DNA of 64,000 bases from Microbispora triticiradicis (GTDB lineage Bacteria > Actinomycetota > Actinomycetes > Streptosporangiales > Streptosporangiaceae), in the NCBI GenBank assembly GCA_003260025.2, contig QFZU02000031.1, forward strand, positions 62,001-126,000. The letters are read 5' to 3'. The position numbers and the translations under genes were made by a program. This document shows positions 38,035 through 47,629 of this stretch, piece after piece (position 1 is the stretch's first letter; every line of letters starts with the position of its first letter). The notes under the pieces were generated by a model. That model was not told the origin of the DNA. It did not search any database and saw only the letters and a list, made by a program, of their open reading frames with translations.

Positions 38035-38927
38035 CTCTCCTCCCCTTCGGGGCCGTTCGCAGCCGAGCCGAGGAGCATCTCTGGCCAGGCAACGGCGAGC
38101 TCGGCGAGCCGGAGTCTGTTTCCGGTGGCACCAGCGGGGAGCCAGATGGGTCCGGCAGGGCCGTCGCCGAGGCTGGTGTGCGTGGCGGTGGCGACCGGCA
38201 CTTCTACGCGATCGAGTCGCTGGCGGAGGTGGGCCTCGCGGGCGGTCCCGGGTAGCCAGATCAGCACGGGTGTGGTGATGCCGGTGGCCTCGGCCAGGTT
38301 GGCGTAGTCGTTGAGCTTGGCGGCCACCTTGGTCAGCGGTTCGGTCCCGGTGTCGTGTTCGAGGAAGAAGTCCAGCTCCCGGCCGTTTTCCGTCCAGCGG
38401 CCGTAGGCGTCGGGGCGGGCCAGGTCTCCCCACAGTTCGACGCAGCGACGTTCGGGCCACCACTTCCGCACCGTCGCCTGGCTTTGGGAGCGGCGGGCGT
38501 AGGCGTGCAGGTCTGCGAAGAAGTCGTTCACCCCGATCTGATGGGCCAGCCGGGAGGACAGGCAGATCGCTATCGCGGTGTCGTAGCGGTAGCCGAGCTC
38601 GGCCACGGTGATGTTCCGGTTCGCGGCCAGGGCGGCGGCACCGGCCCGTCCTAGCACCCAGTGCGCAGGGGCTGATCCTGCGCCGTACGGTTTCCAGGGC
38701 CGGAACCGGGTGAGGGCACCGAGCCGGTGCAGGATGCCGAGGCGGCGGCGGGTCGGCTGGGGTAGCGTGAAGAAGATCTTCTGGATCTGGTGGGTCGTGA
38801 GGACCCGGTGCTCGTGGACGCAGGTAAGGATCCGGTAGTCGCGTTCGGTGAGGCGGGCGGCCAGCTCGGCGAGGGCGGCGGATTCGAGGCGGGATTGCCC
38901 GAGCTGAGCGCGGTGTGCTGGTGTCAT
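38031..38927 (-). CDS. Replication-relaxation family protein
   Basis: The protein is about 298 residues from ATG 38927, which has AGGAGG just upstream (a TTG at 38951 gives 8 more residues). It matches the Replic_Relax (PF13814) family: winged-helix N-terminus (LTERDYRILTCVHEHRVLTT, then QIQKIFF) and a nuclease-like C-terminal half with LDFFLEHDTGTEPL. Members are found on actinobacterial plasmids and conjugative elements and are thought to act in DNA processing or mobilisation. It sits between the coupling-protein gene and the hydrolase gene in one operon. The element shows no separate relaxase, so this is the best candidate for the DNA-processing function. Confidence 0.85.
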   Translation of the reverse strand: MTPAHRAQLGQSRLESAALAELAARLTERDYRILTCVHEHRVLTTHQIQKIFFTLPQPTRRRLGILHRLGALTRFRPWKPYGAGSAPAHWVLGRAGAAALAANRNITVAELGYRYDTAIAICLSSRLAHQIGVNDFFADLHAYARRSQSQATVRKWWPERRCVELWGDLARPDAYGRWTENGRELDFFLEHDTGTEPLTKVAAKLNDYANLAEATGITTPVLIWLPGTAREAHLRQRLDRVEVPVATATHTSLGDGPAGPIWLPAGATGNRLRLAELAVAWPEMLLGSAANGPEGEER

Positions 38928-38947
38928 CTTCCTCCTCGTGGTTGTGG

Positions 38948-41419
38948 TCAATCAGCGCGAGGGTCCCGGCCACGTCCGCTCCGTCGCGCTTTCCGTCGGG
39001 ACTGTTGCTCGGTCGCTCTGCCGATTCCTGCCGTCCCCGCGGCGTTGGCGGGTGTGGTGAACCGGTCGCGGGAGGCTTGCCGGATCGCTGCCTCGCGTCC
39101 GGGAACGGCGGGCGGCAGAGGCCGGGTGCGCAGGGTAAACGCCGGGGTTTGCTGGCCGCCGGCGACCAGCCGGGCGACTGCCTGGAACGCCCCGAGGTGG
39201 GCGAGGTCGTAGGGGGTGACGAGCGGAGCGGTGTGGGTTTTGAGCTCGCCGGCGTCCTTCGGTGAGACGGCGAAGTAGATCTTGTTGCGGGCGTCGGCGG
39301 ACAGGGCTTCGCGTAGGTCGGCGGGGAGTTGGTCCAGGTGCTGGTGGGCGAGCACCAGCGAGAGGCGGTAGCCGCGGGCCTCGGCGAGGACGTCGTTGAT
39401 GTGGCCGGGCAGGTTCAGGAAGTTGTGGCACTCGTCGATGTACAGGGCCGCGTCGCGGCGGTCGGTCTCGGCGAGAGTGGCGCGGCGGGTGGCGGCCTGC
39501 CAGGTGTGGGCGAGCAGGATCGACCCGAACAGGCGCGCGGCGTCGTCGCCGAGGATGCCCTTTGGGAGCCGGGCGAGCACGAGGCCGCCGTCGTTCAGGA
39601 GCTGCCCGATGGGGACGGTGGTGGCTGGACTGGTCAGCGCGTGCCGGATGAAGGGCCGTAGCAGGACGGCACGCAGCTTGTTCATGACCGGCCCGATCAC
39701 GCTGGCCTGTCCGGCGGGGGTGAGCGCCTGGTAGGAGTCCCAGAACCCGCGCAGCAGCTCATCGTCCAGCCGGGCGGTGACCCGCGTCCGGTAGGCGGAA
39801 TCGGTCAGCAGCCGGGGGACGTCGGCCAAGGTGGCGCGGGGGCCGAGCACCTTGGTGAGGGTGAGGCAGGTGGAGCGGAGCAGATCATCCACCCGCGGTC
39901 CCCATGCGGAGGAGAAACAGCGGTGGAAGATCGTGACGATCGAGTCGACCGCGAACCCCGGGTCGGGCCCGGCGAGCACGTTGATCGCCGGAGGCCGGGC
40001 CGGGTCTTGCGGATCGAAGACGACCGTACGGCCGACCGCGGAATCGGGGAGCCGGGCGAGTACGTCGGTGATGAAGTCCCCTTTGGGATCGATGACCAGC
40101 GCTCCACGCCCGGCCTCGGCGTCGGAGAGGATCATGTTGGCCAGCAGGGTGGATTTGCCGACGCCGGTCGCGCCGAGGACGTGGACGTGGTGGCGGGCAT
40201 CGGCCACGGTGAGGGCTACGGGCCGCGCTGGGCCGCAGTCGGCGTCCCCCAGCATCCGCACCGTACCGGGGGCCCCGCCACGCGGCACGGCCGGTGATGG
40301 GGCGATGGGACGGGCCGCGGCGCGGGTGATGCCGGGGGCGTCGGCGTCCCACGGCAGGTGCGCGAGCGCGGCCAGCTCGCTGACCGACAGCAGATAGCCG
40401 CCGTCCATCCGCCGCAACGCGAGCACTGAAGCCGGTCGCGGTAGCCGGCGCCTGCGCAGGTACTGGTGGCCGGAGGTGAACACGGCGAAGACGCCGGCCA
40501 GCGTGTGTGCCTGCCCACGCAGCCGCTCGCGCGTCGCCTCACCGGATGCGGTCGAGGTGACGGCGTAGCGAAGCGCGATCTGGTAACGCGGCTGACCTGA
40601 TTTTGTGAGGATGGCGCGGATCTGCTCGGCTCGCTCGGGAAACATGCGGGCCAGCTCGCCGGGATGAGCATGGCCGGACATTGGCGCGAGTTCGTCCAGG
40701 ACCTGACCGATAGGGCTGCTGGTGGGTGCGCCTCGGAGTGCCGCCGCCGCGCGGTGGGCTCGGCGCAGTCGGCGGCCGGTGGCGGGCCGGGCCAGGATCT
40801 GGACGATGGCCTGCTCGCCGGAGCGCAGGCCGCTCATCGCGGTGAGCAGGGGACGAACTGGGTCGTTAGCGTGGTCGATCTTGAGAGGAAAATGCTCGGC
40901 CCTGCCCAGTACGAGATGCCCGCCTGCTACTTGGAAGCCGGAGAACAGGGACGGCTCTGACGGACGGGTGGTGACAGTGGCGCCTGGCCACGCCGCCTGG
41001 ATGGCCTTCTCCACCAAGCCCGGTGGGACGACGCCAGGCACCCACATCCTGACGCGAATCCCGGCCTCATCGGCGAGGTACTCCCATGACAGATGCGGCT
41101 GGCCGTAGAGAGCGCGCTTCCAGGCGGGGCGCAGCAGGCCGATGAGCTGACTCCACAACACGACCGCGGCCTTCGGATCGCACTCGGGAGGGGAGGAGAT
41201 CTCGATCAGGCGGGCACTGGGCTCCAGCCACGTGTGCCGCACCCGGACGAGCGCAGCGCGCATCATCGCGAGCGCTGACAGTGCCACTGCGATGACGAGC
41301 GCGACCTTCCAGCCGTAGGTCAGGAAGAGTTCCGGCAGCCGGGCGGGCAACTCGCGGAAGAAGTCCAGAACAGCCTGCACATCACGGTCGTCGAGATCGC
41401 ACAGAAGGCACTCGGTCAC
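38948..41419 (-). CDS. VirD4/TraG-family type IV coupling ATPase
   Basis: The protein is 823 residues from GTG 41419, overlapping the VirB4 gene by GTGA. An N-terminal membrane segment (WKVALVIAVALSALAMMRAA) anchors it. Walker A is GATGVGKST near residue 415, with ALVIDPKGDF shortly after; Walker B is ALYIDECHNF near 660, followed by LSLVLAHQHLDQLP, the Gln-containing sensor typical of VirD4/TraD proteins. It should pump DNA to the channel. It belongs to the conjugative secretion system encoded by the same minus-strand operon. Confidence 0.9.
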   Translation of the reverse strand: MTECLLCDLDDRDVQAVLDFFRELPARLPELFLTYGWKVALVIAVALSALAMMRAALVRVRHTWLEPSARLIEISSPPECDPKAAVVLWSQLIGLLRPAWKRALYGQPHLSWEYLADEAGIRVRMWVPGVVPPGLVEKAIQAAWPGATVTTRPSEPSLFSGFQVAGGHLVLGRAEHFPLKIDHANDPVRPLLTAMSGLRSGEQAIVQILARPATGRRLRRAHRAAAALRGAPTSSPIGQVLDELAPMSGHAHPGELARMFPERAEQIRAILTKSGQPRYQIALRYAVTSTASGEATRERLRGQAHTLAGVFAVFTSGHQYLRRRRLPRPASVLALRRMDGGYLLSVSELAALAHLPWDADAPGITRAAARPIAPSPAVPRGGAPGTVRMLGDADCGPARPVALTVADARHHVHVLGATGVGKSTLLANMILSDAEAGRGALVIDPKGDFITDVLARLPDSAVGRTVVFDPQDPARPPAINVLAGPDPGFAVDSIVTIFHRCFSSAWGPRVDDLLRSTCLTLTKVLGPRATLADVPRLLTDSAYRTRVTARLDDELLRGFWDSYQALTPAGQASVIGPVMNKLRAVLLRPFIRHALTSPATTVPIGQLLNDGGLVLARLPKGILGDDAARLFGSILLAHTWQAATRRATLAETDRRDAALYIDECHNFLNLPGHINDVLAEARGYRLSLVLAHQHLDQLPADLREALSADARNKIYFAVSPKDAGELKTHTAPLVTPYDLAHLGAFQAVARLVAGGQQTPAFTLRTRPLPPAVPGREAAIRQASRDRFTTPANAAGTAGIGRATEQQSRRKARRSGRGRDPRAD

Positions 41420-43233
41420 AGCGGATCACCGTCCTCCTCGTCCTCATCCCGGACGAATGCGGATACGAGCGGTGGAGACGCGGGGCCGTCGCGAGACTCG
41501 CGGCGGGCCAGCTCGGCGAGCTCGGCCGGATCGGTCGTGATCAGCTCCGCCTCGGCGGGAGAGGCAATCACCTGGAACGCGATCCGGCTGGCCGGCCCAG
41601 CGACGAGGAGGGCCTCGCCGCGCTCCGCGGTGAGCAGGAACTGCCGCTCGCCCTCCGACAGGCCGAACGCCTCCCCGATCGCGCCGATCGCCTGCGGGGC
41701 CTGGCGGAGCAGGATCTGACCGGCGGCATTGGCGACGATGGCCTGACCGAGTTCGGAGCCGAGCAGGTCGGCGGCGTCCTGGGTGACCACGGCCAGGCCC
41801 GCCCAGTGCTTACGGGCGGCCTTGGCCATCCGGAACAGGAACCGCGCGCCTGCGTCCTCGCGCATCAGCAGCCACGCCTCGTCTACGACGACGAGCCGCT
41901 TGCGCCGGTCGCGAGGGTTGGCCACGCGCCGCCAGATCGCATCGAGTGCCAGGAGGGTGCCGACCGCTTTCATCTCCTCGGGCAGGTCGCGCAGGGAGAA
42001 GACGATGAGGTGGCCGGAGGGGTGGGTGGTGGTCGGCCCATCGAACAGTTCGCGGTAGGAGCCGGTCACGTACGGCGCGAGCTGCACAGCGATGTCCTCA
42101 CCCTGTGGATGACCGGCGAGGGCGGTGACGAGGTCAGCGAGCAGCGGGGTGGGCCTGGACCAGGTGGCCGGGTCGCGGGTGATGCCTGCCTCGGCGTAGG
42201 TGGCGAGGACTGCCGTGTCCAGCGTGGCGCGGATGTGCGGGTTGAGGGACGCCTGGCCGAGCATGGTGGCGATGAGGGTCTGCAGGAACAGCGCCCGCCG
42301 GGCGAGGACGTCATCGCGGGGGCCGTGGCTGGCCGGGAGGTCGAGGGGGTTCCACCGGATCCCGGTTGCGCCAAGGCGTAGGTAGGTGCCGCCGACGGCC
42401 TGGGCGAGCCGGGCGTATTCGTCCTCGGGGTCCACGACGGCGACCTCGACCCCTTGATAGAGCAGCCGTAGCGTCTCGAGTTTGGTGAAGAAGCTCTTGC
42501 CAGCGCCGGACCGCGCCAGGGTGACGGAGTTGTGGTTGTCCTGGGCGAAGCGGTCCCATAGGACGACGCCGGAGCTGGAGGCGCTCAGGCCGTACAGCAC
42601 CGCACTTGCGGAGGCGGGGACGGGCAGGTCGGGCGAGGTGAACGGGAACGCCGCCGCCAACGCGGTGGTGTCGAAGCTGCGCGTCAGCCCGATTGCATCG
42701 GTGGCGAGTGGCAGGCAGGTCACCCAGCCCTGGAGGGTGCGGAAGGTGGTGGGCTGGGCGTCCAGCAGGAGCGAGGCCGCCAGCGCGCGGACCCGTTCTA
42801 TCTCCGCGGTCAGGCCCTCCTGGCTTGCGGCGTGGACGGTGAGGTAGAGGCCGACTTTGAACAGGCGGCCGTGCCCTCGGGCAAGGCTGGCGGCCAGCTC
42901 AGTGGCGTCGTCGGCTGCGGCTTCGGTGTCGAAGTCCTGCAACCGTCCCTGCTGGGCGTCGGCCTGGCTGGAGGATTCGAGCCGGGCGAGCTGGCGGCGC
43001 AGCCGCATCGCGGCGACCGCTTGCGGGATCGGCTCGATGTGCAGGCTGACGTCCAGGCGGCCGGGGTAGGTGAGCAGCGGTTCCAGCCAGCCCGCGCCGA
43101 CCTCGCGCGGATACCCGGTGACGGCGAACGACGCCAGCACGCCATTCGGCAGCGTGAGGGTCCGCGCGCCTACCTGAAGGGCGCCAGGATGAGTGAGCCT
43201 GCTCGGTGCAGGCTTGGCGCGGCGTAGTTTCAT
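41416..43233 (-). CDS. VirB4-family type IV secretion ATPase
   Basis: The protein is 605 residues from ATG 43233 (GGAGG four bases upstream; it overlaps the PrgI stop as TGATG). Walker A is ARSGAGKSF near residue 245, followed by VAVVDPEDEYARLAQAVGG; Walker B is RLVVVDEAWLLM near 445. The N-terminal part has the usual VirB4-like alpha/beta region. It powers the assembly and function of the conjugation channel. Neighbours are the PrgI and VirD4 genes, as in actinobacterial conjugative elements. Confidence 0.9.
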   Translation of the reverse strand: MKLRRAKPAPSRLTHPGALQVGARTLTLPNGVLASFAVTGYPREVGAGWLEPLLTYPGRLDVSLHIEPIPQAVAAMRLRRQLARLESSSQADAQQGRLQDFDTEAAADDATELAASLARGHGRLFKVGLYLTVHAASQEGLTAEIERVRALAASLLLDAQPTTFRTLQGWVTCLPLATDAIGLTRSFDTTALAAAFPFTSPDLPVPASASAVLYGLSASSSGVVLWDRFAQDNHNSVTLARSGAGKSFFTKLETLRLLYQGVEVAVVDPEDEYARLAQAVGGTYLRLGATGIRWNPLDLPASHGPRDDVLARRALFLQTLIATMLGQASLNPHIRATLDTAVLATYAEAGITRDPATWSRPTPLLADLVTALAGHPQGEDIAVQLAPYVTGSYRELFDGPTTTHPSGHLIVFSLRDLPEEMKAVGTLLALDAIWRRVANPRDRRKRLVVVDEAWLLMREDAGARFLFRMAKAARKHWAGLAVVTQDAADLLGSELGQAIVANAAGQILLRQAPQAIGAIGEAFGLSEGERQFLLTAERGEALLVAGPASRIAFQVIASPAEAELITTDPAELAELARRESRDGPASPPLVSAFVRDEDEEDGDPL

Positions 43234-44177
43234 CAAGCCTCCAGACCACTGATCAACTCATCGGGACGTGCAATCCCGGCCGGATGCCAGCCGTCGGGGT
43301 CCAGGCACTCGGTAAGCACACGGTTTGCCGCGTCGGCGTTCAGCACCGCGGCGGTGACGCCGAGGGCGGCAAGGGCGCGTTGGGTCTCGACTGCCTGGCG
43401 CAGCACCACCGCGGCCGACGCGTCCCGCGCGGTCGACCGCCGCCCGCGAGGTGGATGCGGGTCGCGGATGACGACGAGCACCTGCCGGGCCAGAAGATCC
43501 TGGGAAGCGTTGAGCTGACCGAGGAAATTGGCGTGCTCGGCGGCGGCACGGACCAGCGCCGGATGCGGAAGGTGCTCGGCCCGCTGCTCCAGCGCCTCGA
43601 CCAGGCCGGCGAGATCGACAGGGCGAGCGCGGACGAGGACCTGCACGGTCGCGTCCAGGGAGTTCAGCCACCGCCCGAACGCCCCGACCAGCGACGCCTG
43701 CTCATCGGCGGTGCGCAGGTGGAAGGACAGGGTGGAGGTCTCCACCAGCGCCACGGTTCCACCATCGGCCAGTTCCAAGGCTCCGTCGCTGCGGACCGCA
43801 CGTACGGGCAGACAGAGAGGAGCGGGAAGCTTCCCACGTAGCCGGCACCACCTCGGCGGCGGCGTGACGCCATCCGGCGCGGCCACCACTTTCGTGGGCG
43901 AGCGCAGGAACAGCATGGCGGCGAGGGTGAATCGGTCGAGGGTGAGGCCATCACGGCGGCCGAGCGCGAGCGCCGCGCCGAGCGCCACCAGCGGCAGCAC
44001 CACGGCGGCGATCACCACGACCGGCACCACCTGCCGGAAGACGTAATAGACGGAAGAAGCGAGGGCGCCAGTGACGGCGAGGATGGCCAACTGCCGCGCG
44101 GTGAACCCATAGGCGATCTTGTCGGGGCGAGCGACATCCGCTGGGATGCGGACGATCAGCGGCTCGGAATCGTTCAC
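43233..44177 (-). CDS. PrgI-family (SCO6880-like) membrane protein of the conjugation apparatus
   Basis: The protein is 314 residues from GTG 44177, overlapping the VirB6-like gene by GTGA. Two membrane segments lie near the N-terminus (QLAILAVTGALASSVYYVF and VVPVVVIAAVVLPLVALGAA), matching the PrgI family, usually encoded just before VirB4. The rest is soluble and resembles the N-terminal domain of VirB4-type proteins. The position in the operon supports the assignment. Confidence 0.85.
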   Translation of the reverse strand: MNDSEPLIVRIPADVARPDKIAYGFTARQLAILAVTGALASSVYYVFRQVVPVVVIAAVVLPLVALGAALALGRRDGLTLDRFTLAAMLFLRSPTKVVAAPDGVTPPPRWCRLRGKLPAPLCLPVRAVRSDGALELADGGTVALVETSTLSFHLRTADEQASLVGAFGRWLNSLDATVQVLVRARPVDLAGLVEALEQRAEHLPHPALVRAAAEHANFLGQLNASQDLLARQVLVVIRDPHPPRGRRSTARDASAAVVLRQAVETQRALAALGVTAAVLNADAANRVLTECLDPDGWHPAGIARPDELISGLEA

Positions 44178-45808
44178 CTGTCACCTCGTTTCGGCATCCG
44201 GCGCGGCGGCGGGTCGAGCCGTAGCCGGAGCTGCCGGGGGCGTGCGGGGCGGGTCGGCATGCCGGGCAGCCGGTCCTGCACGTATGGCGGCTTCGGCCTG
44301 ATCCACGTCGCCTTCACCGGCGGCGGTGCGGGGGAGGACGCGGGCGGGCGCGGGACACGGGTCACGGGGAACGGCAACGCCAACTGCTTCCCCTGGTGCG
44401 CCTTACGCGAGGACGTAGGGGTGATCCCGAGCGGCAAGGCGAGCTGCTGCGGAGAACGGGAGCTTCCCGACGCGGAGCCGGATGGGCTGGGGCGTGTGGG
44501 CGGGTTCATGGGCTTGCCTCCCGAGGCAGTAGGAGGTGAACCGGCGGCGGACGAGGCGGGCCGCGCTGTGGGGCGAGGCCGTACGGTGCGGGAACCCATG
44601 CCGTGCCGGTGGGCGGTAACCGTGGGACCGGGCGAGGGACGTGTGCGGACTCCACGGAACACGCCGCCGAGCGCGCCCAGGGTCTTGTAGACGACCACGC
44701 CCTTGACCGCCCGCATCAGCAGCTGCGGCTTGGCCTGCTGCCAGATGCTCCGCGCGACCCACCCCGGAATCTTGATCAGCACGTACAGCAGGCCAATCAA
44801 GATCAGTACGTCCAAGGCGCTCCCGGCGGGGGAGGGCCGCCCCGTGGCAGCGAACAGGTCGGGGGAGTCGGTGAGGTGGACCTTGAACGCCAGCAGCAGA
44901 ACCAGCGCCTGCAGGACCTGTATGGCCAGCACCCCAGTGAAGGCGCGCCACCACAGCCGTGCGATCCCCTCGGTCTGCGGCAACGCGTGGCACAGCAGCG
45001 CGAGCGGAGCAGAGATGATCAGGAACAACAACAGCGTGACCCGGATGACCGCGATGAACGCCAGGATCAGCCCCAGCAGCACGCTGCCTCCGGCCAGCAG
45101 CACCAGATACAGCGCGGCATTCATCGGATCGCTCACGACGGCGGTGACCCTGCCGGCCAGCAGGTTCCCGGCCCGATCGGCATCGACGCCCGTCCCGACC
45201 AATCCGTCGACCAGGCCGTTGGCGAACTGGACGGCATACTCACTGATCGTCAGCGAGCTATTGCTCAGGATCGTCGCCAGCACCAGGCGCGGTATGAGCT
45301 CCACTGCTGCGGTCGCGGTCTGCGCGCTGCCGTACGCCATGACGATTACTCCGCCCGCCAGGACGAACAGCACGAGCAGCGCGTTGGAGACCACCCTGAC
45401 CTGGCCTGTCAGCTCGCGCGCTCGGGAAAGCAGCGCCGGCGGGGGGGAAGAGAGCAGAGTCCGTCCGACCATCGCGAAGGCCGGGTTGACCGCGTCGCGG
45501 ACCAGATCGGTGAACCAGCCGTTGACGGCCTTGTTCACCTTGCAGCCGACATCCATCCAGCCGCACTCCTCCTTCCCCGTGGGCTGGGCAGGTGCCGACG
45601 TGGGAGCGATCCAGCTCACCTGTGGTGACGGGGACTGCGACGGCGCCGAGGTGGCGGTCGGTGCCGGAGTCGGCGTCGCCGGAGCGGCGGACGCGGGGCT
45701 GGCCATGAGCAGCGCGAGCGCGGCGGTGACCAGGCCGAGAGGGACGAGGCAGCGGATGCGAGCAGCGCATTTGGCAAGGCCCGGTCCGTGAGAGCTTCGG
45801 CGGTTCAC
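44174..45808 (-). CDS. VirB6/TrbL-like polytopic membrane channel protein
   Basis: The protein is 544 residues from GTG 45808, with GGGAG upstream; the longer frame is a shadow of the pilin gene. A signal-like segment (LVPLGLVTAALALLMASPAS) precedes a Pro/Thr-rich stretch. Then come at least five hydrophobic segments (for example ALLVLFVLAGGVIVMAYGSA, LVLLAGGSVLLGLILAFIAV, LFLIISAPLALLCHALPQ). The last ~150 residues are Pro/Arg-rich and probably cytosolic. Pattern and position match VirB6/TrbL-type proteins of type IV secretion systems. Confidence 0.75.
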   Translation of the reverse strand: MNRRSSHGPGLAKCAARIRCLVPLGLVTAALALLMASPASAAPATPTPAPTATSAPSQSPSPQVSWIAPTSAPAQPTGKEECGWMDVGCKVNKAVNGWFTDLVRDAVNPAFAMVGRTLLSSPPPALLSRARELTGQVRVVSNALLVLFVLAGGVIVMAYGSAQTATAAVELIPRLVLATILSNSSLTISEYAVQFANGLVDGLVGTGVDADRAGNLLAGRVTAVVSDPMNAALYLVLLAGGSVLLGLILAFIAVIRVTLLLFLIISAPLALLCHALPQTEGIARLWWRAFTGVLAIQVLQALVLLLAFKVHLTDSPDLFAATGRPSPAGSALDVLILIGLLYVLIKIPGWVARSIWQQAKPQLLMRAVKGVVVYKTLGALGGVFRGVRTRPSPGPTVTAHRHGMGSRTVRPRPTARPASSAAGSPPTASGGKPMNPPTRPSPSGSASGSSRSPQQLALPLGITPTSSRKAHQGKQLALPFPVTRVPRPPASSPAPPPVKATWIRPKPPYVQDRLPGMPTRPARPRQLRLRLDPPPRRMPKRGDR

Positions 45809-45810
45809 GG

Positions 45811-46203
45811 TCAGGCTCCCACGATGCCCTTGAGGATGCTGACCAGCAGCGGCGCCAGGGTCGCGATGCCGTACCCGATTCCGGCGTAGCGCAGGGTCTT
45901 CTTGGCCGCCTCGACTTCGCTCGGGTCGCCGCCGGCCAGGATGTAACGGACACCGCCGATCGTCAGAAACAACGTGGCGAGGGCGACGAGCAGGCCGACG
46001 ATGACGTTGCGCAGGTTGTCGATGACCTGGTTCAGCGACGACGGCGCGGCCAGAACGCCGGAGACGGTACCGGTGTCGCTGATGGCCCACGCGATGCCCG
46101 TCTCGATGACCAGGCCGAGCGCCATACCGGTCGCCACGGCGGCGACGGCCCGCACGGTCTGGCGTCCGGTGCGATGGGATGCCACTGCTGCCTCCTGAGT
46201 CAT
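45811..46203 (-). CDS. VirB2/TrbC-like pilin-type small membrane protein
   Basis: The protein is 130 residues from ATG 46203. A signal-like hydrophobic start (VAAVATGMALGLVIETGIAW) is followed by two hydrophobic helices (NVIVGLLVALATLFLTIGGV, then IATLAPLLVSILKGIVGA) with RYILAGGDPSEVEAAKKTLR between them. The AGGDPSEVEAAK loop is typical of the pilin-like subunit of actinobacterial and gram-positive T4SS. It lies 2 bases upstream of the VirB6-like gene. Confidence 0.75.
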   Translation of the reverse strand: MTQEAAVASHRTGRQTVRAVAAVATGMALGLVIETGIAWAISDTGTVSGVLAAPSSLNQVIDNLRNVIVGLLVALATLFLTIGGVRYILAGGDPSEVEAAKKTLRYAGIGYGIATLAPLLVSILKGIVGA

Positions 46204-46432
46204 TGCCGGTGATGCCTGGAGGTAGGTGCCGGGAAGTACGGACGCCGCCGGCCTGCCGTGGCCTGGTGGGCGTCCTCCTTCGAAAGGGCTGGAAGTTCCG
46301 ATGCCGGTGGGTGACAGGGACCGGTGGCCGGAGTGCGGCCCGGCGAGCTCGGAAGATGCGCCCGTACTTCCCTTGCACCTGTGGAAAGACTTGGCTTCCT
46401 GCCCCGATTGGGACATGACCGCCGAAAATCGC

Positions 46433-47254
46433 TCAGAGCGAGGGCAGGGACAGTTCCCCGTCGATGAGCGCCTTGGCCAGCCGAGCCTCGGCCCGCTGGC
46501 GGCGCTTGAGCACCGCGCAGTAGAGCAGACCGCGGCGGCGGCAGTAGACCGACAGCGGAAGGTTCTCCAGCCGGGTCAGCCCGATCAGCTCGGCCGCCTC
46601 CGCCGTGATGATCCGCTGGCGGACCGCCTCCGCCAGGAGCAGGTCAGGGTGGCCGGCGGGGTAGACGAGGCTCTCATCGCAGGTCGGGTCGGGATCGGTC
46701 AGCAGCTCGGGCGGCCTGACGGCGTAGGCGCGGAGTACGGCGAACCGGGTGAGCCGGAACAGCCGCAGCAGCGGGTGCGTCCAGGCCAGGTTCACCCGGT
46801 CCAGGGCGTCCAGGTAGCAGGCGAGCACTTCGGCTTCCAGGTCTTCCCGCTCTGCGGTGACGGTCTCGGACAGCGTCTTGACCAGGCGGCGCAGCATCGG
46901 CAGGGCGAGGGCGACAGCGGCGACGGTCCACCCGCCGTGGTGGGTGCGGGACTGGGTGATGAGGTACCGCCAGACCTCATCGCGTGTCTTCCGCCCGCAG
47001 GACGGGTGCAGAAGGATCACCCGCAGCTCGTCCAGCGGGATCGTCCGCCGCAGAAGGCCGACGCAGAACCTGGTGCCGTCAACCGACAGCGGCTCCGGGC
47101 CCTGCATGAGTAGACGGAAGGCGTTCTCCGCGACGTCCAGCGGGAGACGGGAGGTGGCTGCAGCGCGCGGTGCGGTTTCGAAGAGGTGTCGCTCGGCCCC
47201 GGAGACCTGCAGGTCGTCGGCGGGGTCGGTGGTGATGGTGTTGATGGGTGTCAT
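46433..47254 (-). CDS. Hypothetical protein upstream of the transfer operon
   Basis: The protein is 273 residues from ATG 47254. It is helical and rich in Leu/Arg, with no membrane segment. RQRIITAEAAELIGLTRLEN, then LPLSVYCRRRGL near the C-terminus looks like a sigma-factor region 4-like or helix-turn-helix segment, so a regulatory role is possible. It precedes the transfer genes on the same strand by about 230 bases. Upstream, 47255-47629 holds no other gene that I can support. Confidence 0.55.
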   Translation of the reverse strand: MTPINTITTDPADDLQVSGAERHLFETAPRAAATSRLPLDVAENAFRLLMQGPEPLSVDGTRFCVGLLRRTIPLDELRVILLHPSCGRKTRDEVWRYLITQSRTHHGGWTVAAVALALPMLRRLVKTLSETVTAEREDLEAEVLACYLDALDRVNLAWTHPLLRLFRLTRFAVLRAYAVRPPELLTDPDPTCDESLVYPAGHPDLLLAEAVRQRIITAEAAELIGLTRLENLPLSVYCRRRGLLYCAVLKRRQRAEARLAKALIDGELSLPSL

Positions 47255-47629
47255 TGCGGCCCCCGAATGACGATCGGTTCGGACACCACCGATCTGCCAC
47301 CGGCCCTGGTCAGGAACGGGACAAGACCGGTACGGACACCGGGCACAGCAAAGAAACAGATAAGCGGTCGTCAATCACCAGAAGCTGGTCTGATCAGCCA
47401 AAACGCGAGACCGCGCGGACATAGAGCCGCGTCGCGCTTGCTCCTCACGCGCGATCCGAAAGGCGTTGACCAGCGGAAATGGATCTGATCGAGGGAACGT
47501 AGGTCAAGCTTTGGCAGTGGGGCATCGCCTGGCCATGCGCGCTGCGAAGGATAGGCATCGGGTACAGCCGTGGCCGGACTCGACAGAAACAGCGCAGGTG
47601 ACGCCCTGGCGAGGCATAGCGTGGGACGC

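Noticed and set aside
38035..38973. Upstream extension of the NlpC/P60 gene
   Set aside because: This is the replication-relaxation gene read in another frame; ATG 38034 overlaps its stop.
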